Below, one piece after another: positions 7,152 through 13,222 of a stretch of DNA of 13,222 bases. The notes under the pieces were generated by a model that saw only the letters and a program-made list of their open reading frames with translations, ran no database searches and was not told the origin of the DNA. The stretch is from SURF-24 sp964537965. Its GTDB lineage: Bacteria > Bacteroidota > Ignavibacteria > Ignavibacteriales > SURF-24. The first letter of the stretch is position 1. The number at the start of each line of letters is the position of its first letter. The stretch is from the NCBI GenBank assembly GCA_964537965.1, contig CAZIDB010000131.1, positions 1 to 13,222 on the forward strand. Reading direction: 5' to 3'. Made by a program: the position numbers and the translations under genes.

Positions 7152-10100
7152 TTATTTAATTATAAGAAGCCTGTTTACATATTCTCCTAAGCCCGGCGCT
7201 TCAACATGATAAATATAAACGCCGTAGGAAATATCCATATTGTCTTTGGTAAGCAGGTCCCAGCTTTCGCTGCCGTCTCTCATATTCGAATCGTGTTCAA
7301 GTTTTCTCACCAGTGTACCATCAAGAGTGTAAATCCTGATAGTACATTTTTCAGGCAGGTGAATAAACTGCACCTGGCGCGGCCCTCTTCCCGATGAATA
7401 CGGATTCTGCGGTTCCCACAATGCAGTAACAACGTACGGATTGGGAACAACTTTAATTCTGTCAAGACTTTGTTTGGCAACTTCGTTGTTTATTTTTTGC
7501 CCGCTTACTTTGAAGCGATATTTTGTGTTGCCATTATAAGGAAGATCTGTATAAAGATATAAAGTATCACCGGCACCAAGGTATCCTTTACCATAAGTCT
7601 GATAGAAAACAGTATCTTCATCAGCATTGTTAAGAAGGTTAAAGGTAATCAGGGTAGAATCGTTTGAAAGCTTCTCGTAGAAAATAATATTATCCTTGGC
7701 TGAAAAGAATCCTTTGGGGGTAATTTTCTTATCAACCGACTGATCCACAAATCCGCAGGTTAACTGGTCTCCGCTTAGCAGATCAAATATTTTAAAGTTA
7801 ACCGGCTGTGCTGGTAAAGGATAAGGTTTTTTATTTGCTGCCAGAGGTATTCCTATTTTATCCGAAGAATCAACCACTTCATTATAGAAAATAATTTTGA
7901 ACTGTCTTGGATAAGGTGTTCCCGGCATAAAACCCATTTGTTTAAACTGCCCAAACTTCAGGTCATATGTATTGGCAGCATCGATGTTTTCACTCCATCT
8001 TATTCCATTATTGATTCCAAGGTCGGGTCTGTCAATTACACTTGGTTCAGGATTATATACTGTTACTTTCATTCCTGCCTGAACTCTGTGCATAGTATGC
8101 GAATCGCCGTCATCATCATCAAAAAGATTTTTAATCAATACCGTGGTATCGTTTCCTGTTACCATAGACACAGTCTGGCGATATTCTTTAAACCAAACAG
8201 TATCGTAAGTTACATTCTGAGTAACATTTCTTAATACGTACCCGGTGGTTTCTGTCGGAAGCAATTCATTATCATCCTTACCATCAATCAATCCGTTAAG
8301 ATCATTATCTCTTCCATCGATAGACTGATCAAGAAATCTTATCTGATATTCATCCCCGTTAACCAGTGAATCAGGACTGATTAAATCAACTCCGATATAC
8401 CCGCTTGTTATACCTTCACCTTCCATAGTTGGCTCAACATCGAAATCCGGTTTTTCATAACCAAGCGAAGGAGCCTGTGGAATTGCCGTAACTACATTTT
8501 CGCTTAATTCTATTTCACCATTCTGGTTAACGCTTACATAAATAGTACATTCGGAAGGGGCAATATTTTTTGTAATGTCCCCCCTGTCGAAAGCAGTTAC
8601 TGCATAGAAATATTTAATTCCGTTTATAACGTTGTTATCTGTAAATGAATGAACAAGCCCGGTTTCATTTCCAAGGTTGAACAGAACACCCGTTCCGAAA
8701 TCTTTAGGAAAGAAACCGAATACTTCATCTTTCCTGTCGTAAATAGCTATTGGTTTTTTAAATCTTTCATAGCCAAGACCATCGGTAATGCTTCCGGCAT
8801 CCGCAAAAGTTTGATATGATGCTTTATAAATTTTATATCCTTCAAAATCATAATCTCTTAAGTACCGGTCGAAACTTTCTTCTGCACCCTCATCCCAATA
8901 AAGTGTAACTGTTTTATCTCCTGCAACAACTGTTACTTTGGGTTTGTTGGGAGCGATTGCAAAATTGTAATTTGAGTTATAGATTTTCTGCACTATATCC
9001 TTGTTGCGAATGATGTCGGTTTCATCCCAACCGTAAATTAAAGTTATTGAGAAAAATTCTTTTTGATCAGGCTGCAGAGGAAAATATCCTGATGAAAAGA
9101 CGTAATCATAATCTGCGGTCTCCGATGTTTTATTATCAAAGTATCCGGGTCTGGAATACTCCCACATCTGGTCATCATTGCTGTATGTTAATGTGCTGTA
9201 TCTGTAGAATTTAAAACTTGTCAATCCAATCTGGTCAGATTCATCAACGTCAACAAGGTCAACATTTGATTCACCCGGTAAATCACCGATCCCCGGCGTT
9301 GGAACTCCATCACCTTCTCCCTGATCACCTGTACCTGGTTTACCATCAAGACCCACATCATCAAGTTTTGAATCCCAGTCATAATCATTGTCAATTCCGT
9401 CATCACGGCGTTCATCAATTAAAGTATTTTCTAATCCGGCTCCAGTGAAATAATCTACCGCAAGATAATCTTTATCATTGTATTCGGAACGGATATAAAG
9501 ATAGAACGAAACCGAATCCTGGGTTGTCGTCCCATCATTTTCATCAATTAAACCGTTCAGGTTATCATCAACACCATTTCTTTCTATTTCAGATAAAGGT
9601 GCATTTGGACGTAGAATATAGGAATAACCATTTACACTAAATGTAACTCCTTCAGCAGGCATAGTAGTAACTGTCCGCTCATAAGTATTATTTTCATAAT
9701 TGATTTTTACAATCGGATCTCCGACGGCATAAAACTTTGTGAAATCATTTTCAGAAATTATTTTACCGGTTGCTCCATTTGGTAATAATGCATCGTTACC
9801 ATCACCGTCATTATCAATTCCATCATAAGGATTGCCCGGGCTTTCAAGGAATGCAAACCCAACCCATGGCACCGGCGAATAACCGCCAATACCGGTATTG
9901 TCCATATCATAGTTTACAGCCAAACCTTTCTCCCTGTAAAATCTTGCGGCATCGTCTGCATAATCAGAGCCCGAACTATTTAGCAAACCACCGCTGGATG
10001 CGCCGACATTGCATCCAAAAACTGTTTTGGTTAGATACAATTCCCCGATATTTTTTATATCGTACAACCAGAAGATGCAATCTTCAGCATCAGGATTAGA

Positions 10101-10802
10101 CCACTGAAGTCCGCGTACTGTAGTTTTTAATCCAAGTCCACCTCTGTCAGTTTCGGATTCAATCGGAAGCGGAAGCTGCAATCCTTTCAATCTTTTGTTG
10201 TATTGATAATCATCCATGACAAAAAAACTTTCTTCATCGGCATTCTTCTGGTCCTTGCCGAAATAGCCATTCCAGTGCCCGCGCCATCCTGCATCTGCAG
10301 CATCCTCCATTTTATCCGGCCAGAATGCCGGCCAGGTATAAGCCTGGTTACTCATTGCAACTGCATGTGCCGGGTCGCTTTCTTTTTGAGAAGTATTCAA
10401 ATAACCGGGTAATGGTTCAAAGCCTAAAAATCTTCCAAGAGAATCATGAGAGAAAAGATCCGGGTCCCATCCTTCGCAGAAAATTGCAGGGGTTACATAT
10501 TCATATAATTGTTTACCTGAAACTGGATCTGTTCCTGCAGGAACTCTTAATTCTGTCATCACATAAGCAGAAGTATTTCCCATCTGAACTTTGCCTGTAC
10601 CAATCGGCCACTCGCCCGCATATGTTGTGCTCTGGTCACCTTTCTGAGATCCAAGCATTCCATGGTTATGAAATGTTACACGCACTTTATTGCCTGCATG
10701 AATATTTTTTGCGCGGTAAATAACATCCCCGTGAGATGTTTGCGCACTTATATTTACAAGGCACAACAAGTAAACCGCAATCAACAAAAAACTATATTTC
10801 AT
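7152..10802 (-). CDS. Large secreted T9SS cargo protein with metal-binding-like Asp/Gly motifs
   Basis: A 1216-residue surface or secreted protein of unknown function. It has a signal peptide (MKYSFLLIAVYLLCLVNISA, 1-20) and a large N-terminal region rich in W, Y and G (about 28-320). Asp/Asn/Gly clusters such as DGIDNDGDGND (327-337), NGVDDNLNGLIDEND (409-423), DDGIDNDYDWD (467-477) and DGRDNDLNGLIDGKDD (829-844) resemble thrombospondin type 3 or PF11617-like metal-binding motifs. A very acidic Gly/Pro-rich stretch lies at 480-525. A fibronectin type III-like segment (about 618-755) contains VTLYWD and YFYAVTAFD. The T9SS-type tail (about 1116-1216) starts IKVVPNPYVV and ends NRLLIIK. No catalytic motif was recognised. 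It follows the PorV-like gene by 28 nt and should be co-transcribed with it. It may be a structural or ligand-binding partner of the nearby receptor (inference). Confidence 0.85.
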   Translation of the reverse strand: MKYSFLLIAVYLLCLVNISAQTSHGDVIYRAKNIHAGNKVRVTFHNHGMLGSQKGDQSTTYAGEWPIGTGKVQMGNTSAYVMTELRVPAGTDPVSGKQLYEYVTPAIFCEGWDPDLFSHDSLGRFLGFEPLPGYLNTSQKESDPAHAVAMSNQAYTWPAFWPDKMEDAADAGWRGHWNGYFGKDQKNADEESFFVMDDYQYNKRLKGLQLPLPIESETDRGGLGLKTTVRGLQWSNPDAEDCIFWLYDIKNIGELYLTKTVFGCNVGASSGGLLNSSGSDYADDAARFYREKGLAVNYDMDNTGIGGYSPVPWVGFAFLESPGNPYDGIDNDGDGNDALLPNGATGKIISENDFTKFYAVGDPIVKINYENNTYERTVTTMPAEGVTFSVNGYSYILRPNAPLSEIERNGVDDNLNGLIDENDGTTTQDSVSFYLYIRSEYNDKDYLAVDYFTGAGLENTLIDERRDDGIDNDYDWDSKLDDVGLDGKPGTGDQGEGDGVPTPGIGDLPGESNVDLVDVDESDQIGLTSFKFYRYSTLTYSNDDQMWEYSRPGYFDNKTSETADYDYVFSSGYFPLQPDQKEFFSITLIYGWDETDIIRNKDIVQKIYNSNYNFAIAPNKPKVTVVAGDKTVTLYWDEGAEESFDRYLRDYDFEGYKIYKASYQTFADAGSITDGLGYERFKKPIAIYDRKDEVFGFFPKDFGTGVLFNLGNETGLVHSFTDNNVINGIKYFYAVTAFDRGDITKNIAPSECTIYVSVNQNGEIELSENVVTAIPQAPSLGYEKPDFDVEPTMEGEGITSGYIGVDLISPDSLVNGDEYQIRFLDQSIDGRDNDLNGLIDGKDDNELLPTETTGYVLRNVTQNVTYDTVWFKEYRQTVSMVTGNDTTVLIKNLFDDDDGDSHTMHRVQAGMKVTVYNPEPSVIDRPDLGINNGIRWSENIDAANTYDLKFGQFKQMGFMPGTPYPRQFKIIFYNEVVDSSDKIGIPLAANKKPYPLPAQPVNFKIFDLLSGDQLTCGFVDQSVDKKITPKGFFSAKDNIIFYEKLSNDSTLITFNLLNNADEDTVFYQTYGKGYLGAGDTLYLYTDLPYNGNTKYRFKVSGQKINNEVAKQSLDRIKVVPNPYVVTALWEPQNPYSSGRGPRQVQFIHLPEKCTIRIYTLDGTLVRKLEHDSNMRDGSESWDLLTKDNMDISYGVYIYHVEAPGLGEYVNRLLIIK

Positions 10803-10811
10803 TTTATCAAA

Positions 10812-10815
10812 CTCC
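10812..10815 (-). promoter_or_regulatory. Ribosome binding site of the large T9SS cargo gene
   Basis: GGAG on the minus strand lies 9 nt before the ATG at 10802, within the 28-nt space after the PorV-like gene. The spacing is slightly long but acceptable, and it supports the chosen start together with the signal peptide. Confidence 0.5.
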
Positions 10816-10830
10816 GTTTGTCATCAATAA

Positions 10831-11526
10831 TTAAAAGGAAAGAATTATGGAAAACTTGTTCTGATGATCCAACCTGCCGAAATCAACATTGGCATAATCA
10901 AGTTTAAAGTCAACGTTCATCAACTCGTAATCTATTCCGAAGCCGAATGTTAAACCGCCTTCCCTGTCCTCAAGCATAAGCTGCCTGTAGCCTGCTCTTA
11001 GTGCAAGAAGATTAAATATTTTAACTTCGGTGCCCATATTTAAATATTCCTTATTATCATTAGGATGAATTGCATCTACAGATATAATCCAGTCGTGATC
11101 CTGAAGTTCGAAAAAGTCCTTTGCTATATTAGCCGAAAGACCGACACGGAAAAGTATCGGGAGCGGAAAGTTATCGGTATCAAGATGAGAGTTTATGTTA
11201 TCGTTGTTCCCTTCGAAAGAAGAATTTATATCATGCTGAACAAGCATATCCCTTCCTTCCATTTTCATATCAGAGCCAAAGTTACTAATCGACATTCCAA
11301 TCTTAAGATTTTTAAAGAAGGCGTTGTAGAGAACACCGGCATCAAAAGCAAAACTGCTTGCAGATGAGTGCCATATATTTTCCCTTATATATTTAACATT
11401 TGCACCAAAAGAAAATCTATCTGTTAATGCACGGGCAAAACTAACCCCAATAACAATAGAGCCGGCAGAGACTTTCTCACCGGTTCCTTCCGGGTATTGA
11501 ATTGAAGTGCGTTCAATATCGGGCAT
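10831..11526 (-). CDS. PorV/PorQ-family outer-membrane protein, 5' end lost in assembly gap
   Basis: The last 231 residues of a beta-barrel protein resembling the PorV/PorQ family. Amphipathic strands alternate with loops (for example GVSFARALTDRFSFGANVKYI, shown here by position 27-47, and LALRAGYRQL near 170-185), and the chain ends in a phenylalanine (SIILSF), the usual outer-membrane insertion signal. True PorV acts as a shuttle protein of T9SS, carrying cargo to the surface attachment complex; many related bacteria carry several paralogues. Family members are usually 300-400 residues, so about 100 N-terminal residues, including the signal peptide, probably lie in the run of N. The methionine at 11526 is simply the first codon after the gap and is likely internal. 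Its position directly before a T9SS cargo gene suggests a dedicated partner. Confidence 0.8.
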   Translation of the reverse strand: MPDIERTSIQYPEGTGEKVSAGSIVIGVSFARALTDRFSFGANVKYIRENIWHSSASSFAFDAGVLYNAFFKNLKIGMSISNFGSDMKMEGRDMLVQHDINSSFEGNNDNINSHLDTDNFPLPILFRVGLSANIAKDFFELQDHDWIISVDAIHPNDNKEYLNMGTEVKIFNLLALRAGYRQLMLEDREGGLTFGFGIDYELMNVDFKLDYANVDFGRLDHQNKFSIILSF

Positions 11527-11626
11527 NNNNNNNNNNNNNNNNNNNNNNNNNNNNNNNNNNNNNNNNNNNNNNNNNNNNNNNNNNNNNNNNNNNNNNNNNN
11601 NNNNNNNNNNNNNNNNNNNNNNNNNN
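11527..11626. other. Assembly gap of 100 N
   Basis: Exactly 100 unknown bases, the conventional placeholder for a scaffold gap of unknown size. It hides the 5' part of the PorV-like gene and the whole space after the receptor gene, whose stop codon TAA directly touches the gap. The real distance may be several hundred bases or more, and a small gene could be hidden here. Confidence 0.98.
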
Positions 11627-13222
11627 TTAATAACTTAATCTTAAACCAAACGAGATATATCTTGGAGGAGCATACATACCTGAGTTCGTAAAATATTCCC
11701 CGATGTTAGATATCTCAATCAATCTTGAAGTACCAAGTGTTGCATCAAGAGAATAATCCGGCGAACCTGTATCCGAGTAAACATATCTTGCGTTTCGTGT
11801 ATCAAATAAATTTGTAATATCGCAGAACACCTGCATCCTGAAATCTTTAAAGTCAAACATTCTGGATATTCTTAAATCGAAATTAATTGTGGTTGGTCTT
11901 CTCTCGCTGTTTTCTGCCCAGCCAATGTAAGCATTTGTACCGGTAGCTTCTCCTCTTGCAATTGTAGGTGTATAAGGAAATCCCGAACTCAATGTTCCGA
12001 TTATAGAACCCGACCAGCCATCCTTATCATAACTTATAATCATATTGGCCGAATGCGGTTGATCCCAGTTCAAATTTATCAACTGAACGATTGGCGCGTT
12101 GCCTGCGCTTATTGCATTATATGCATCCTGCGGGTTTGAAGCTGTTCCCTTCGCACTCATGTAAGTGTAGTCAAGTTTCAGAGATAGTTCATCATAAGTA
12201 TAAGAAGCTGAAAGAGTAATACCTTTTGCTACCGCATTATCCCGGTTTACGTAGCTATAGTATGTTGTACCGCGATAAGTGTCTATCGGGAAACCCGAAC
12301 CAATCCAGTCTCTGATATCCCTGTAAAATCCGGTGATGTGCATGTAAAGATTATCGAACAGTTGCTGCTGCAGACCGAGCTCATACATAACAGTGCGCTC
12401 AGCATCAAGATCAGCATTGCCAACAAGGTTTGTTGCACCTGCGCCTGCTATCCAGAAATTAGGATTAGTGTACAGGTATTGAAATTCCGGATTCTGGAAA
12501 AAATGGCCGTACGAAAAATGAATAACACCCCTGTCTGTAATCGGGAACGATAGACCAAAGCGAGGACTGAACTGGTATTTGGCATCCACATCTTTATACC
12601 AGAATGTTTCCCTTTCCGCAACAGTATATTCAACAAGATCCTTTGCATTAATTTCCGGCGAATAATTTTTATAGATATGATCTAATTTAAATGGAGAATA
12701 AATCTGCGGATCCATTGGATCTGCAAGTACTCTTCCATCAGAATTGAAATAATCGAATCTTAATCCGACATTAATTATAAGTTCATCAAACTCAATTTTA
12801 TCCTGAATGTACGCCGCAAACTCATATGGCTTTGCAGAATAATTTGTGTGGTATGCTGAAGATACATCGGGTACTATCGGCCTGTAATTAACCTGTGAGA
12901 ATTGTAATGTGTAATAATCCTGTGTTAAATCATGGAAGCGTCCTGATGCACCCAATTTAATCATATTCGACTTATTAACCTGGCTTGTTAGATCCAGGTT
13001 GAAGGAAAAATACTTGTTTACATTCTTAGATCTTCCTGCATCGTTTCCCCAGTAACTAAAATCATTTGAGTTCCCTTTAACTTCAATATCATCTTCTCTG
13101 CCGGGATCAAACATAAACTGCTGGAAGTCTCCCGAATTGGTTGGAACATAACGCCAGTCGTACGGATCTTCATACAAATAACTTTTATTGTTGTTGTTGT
13201 AATAGCTCCCTTTGAAATCAAG
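11627..13222 (-). CDS. TonB-dependent receptor, C-terminal beta-barrel (partial)
   Basis: The reading frame is open to the window edge at 13222, giving 531 visible codons of a larger outer-membrane receptor; the plug domain, TonB box and signal peptide lie outside the window. An apparent start at 13177 is only an in-frame TTG and should be ignored. Family signs include the barrel segment FGLSFPITDRGVIHFSYGHF, the loop ending in NADLDAERTVMYELG, the strand YMHITGFYRDIRDWIG, the late motif DITNLFDTRNARYVYSD, and a final RLSY with the aromatic C-terminus needed for outer-membrane insertion. TonB-dependent receptors import siderophores, cobalamin, glycans or peptides using the proton motive force. 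The substrate cannot be read here. No SusD-like partner is visible downstream; instead a PorV-like gene and a T9SS cargo follow. Confidence 0.92.
   Translation of the reverse strand, partial: LDFKGSYYNNNNKSYLYEDPYDWRYVPTNSGDFQQFMFDPGREDDIEVKGNSNDFSYWGNDAGRSKNVNKYFSFNLDLTSQVNKSNMIKLGASGRFHDLTQDYYTLQFSQVNYRPIVPDVSSAYHTNYSAKPYEFAAYIQDKIEFDELIINVGLRFDYFNSDGRVLADPMDPQIYSPFKLDHIYKNYSPEINAKDLVEYTVAERETFWYKDVDAKYQFSPRFGLSFPITDRGVIHFSYGHFFQNPEFQYLYTNPNFWIAGAGATNLVGNADLDAERTVMYELGLQQQLFDNLYMHITGFYRDIRDWIGSGFPIDTYRGTTYYSYVNRDNAVAKGITLSASYTYDELSLKLDYTYMSAKGTASNPQDAYNAISAGNAPIVQLINLNWDQPHSANMIISYDKDGWSGSIIGTLSSGFPYTPTIARGEATGTNAYIGWAENSERRPTTINFDLRISRMFDFKDFRMQVFCDITNLFDTRNARYVYSDTGSPDYSLDATLGTSRLIEISNIGEYFTNSGMYAPPRYISFGLRLSY

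Noticed and set aside
9221..9418. Met-rich minus-strand frame of 65 codons
   Set aside because: It is a shifted frame inside the cargo gene at the acidic Gly/Pro stretch. The cargo frame is continuous here, so no frameshift is implied.
8097..9827. Asp/Gly motifs considered as a RTX-type calcium repeat array
   Set aside because: The motifs are scattered, lack the GGxGxDxUx spacing of nine residues, and the protein has a T9SS tail rather than a type I secretion signal.
9218..10907. Several plus-strand open frames antisense to the large T9SS cargo gene and just upstream of it
   Set aside because: They are His/Gln-rich or Cys-rich low-complexity translations expected from the reverse complement of Asp/Asn/Gly-rich coding sequence. 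They have no ribosome sites or domains.
13175..13177. Apparent start of the receptor at 13177
   Set aside because: The codon is TTG inside an open frame that continues upstream for 15 codons to the window edge, and a receptor needs a plug domain before this barrel region.
13186..13201. Short TTG repeat near the window end
   Set aside because: It encodes an asparagine run (NNNN) in a receptor loop. It is too short to suggest phase variation.
13018..13221. Minus-strand frame of 67 codons at the window edge
   Set aside because: It overlaps the receptor gene in another frame. The receptor frame is open to 13222 and carries the family motifs.

Overview
The window is AT-rich and every supported gene lies on the minus strand, so transcription runs from high to low coordinates. 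Two proteins end in type IX secretion system (T9SS) sorting domains, one with the NFPNPFNP signature. There is a PorV/PorQ-like outer-membrane protein, a TonB-dependent receptor and mostly weak Shine-Dalgarno sites. Together these point to the Bacteroidota/Chlorobiota (FCB) group, most plausibly an Ignavibacteria-like lineage. That placement is inferred from protein style, not from a marker gene. The sequence is a scaffold: 11527-11626 is a run of exactly 100 N.

Layout in the direction of transcription. (1) 13222-11627 is the C-terminal beta-barrel of a TonB-dependent receptor, cut by the window edge. (2) After the assembly gap, 11526-10831 is the C-terminal part of a PorV/PorQ-family protein. 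(3) 28 nt further on, 10802-7152 is a 1216-residue secreted protein with Asp/Gly-rich metal-binding-like motifs, a fibronectin-type region and a T9SS-type C-terminal domain. (4) A strong hairpin at 7095-7068 looks like an intrinsic terminator. (5) 7049-5643 is a SurA/parvulin-type peptidyl-prolyl isomerase with a duplicated chaperone core. (6) 20 nt later, 5622-2716 is a multimodular GH26 beta-mannanase (signal peptide, CBM-like domain, FIVAR-like helices, GH26 catalytic domain, Ig-like and galactose-binding-like modules, T9SS tail). (7) An imperfect inverted repeat fills 2713-2661. (8) 2596-1361 is a YhiN/BaiN-type flavoprotein, perhaps expressed from a Bacteroidetes-type promoter as a leaderless mRNA. 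(9) 1271-33 is an ArsB/NhaD (SLC13-like) ion permease.

How the genes may work together: the first six form an envelope-centred block. The receptor, PorV-like protein and giant T9SS cargo look like one cassette for a surface-exposed complex. The SurA-like foldase would help outer-membrane or exported proteins fold, and the mannanase would attack beta-mannan at the cell surface. No SusD-like protein is seen, so this is not a classical Bacteroides polysaccharide utilization locus. The flavoprotein and permease appear to be unrelated housekeeping neighbours.

No tRNA, rRNA, CRISPR array, insertion sequence or phage gene was seen. The most interesting signals are the receptor/PorV/cargo cassette, the duplicated core of the isomerase, the possibly permuted carbohydrate-binding-like module in the mannanase, and the repeat at 2661-2713.
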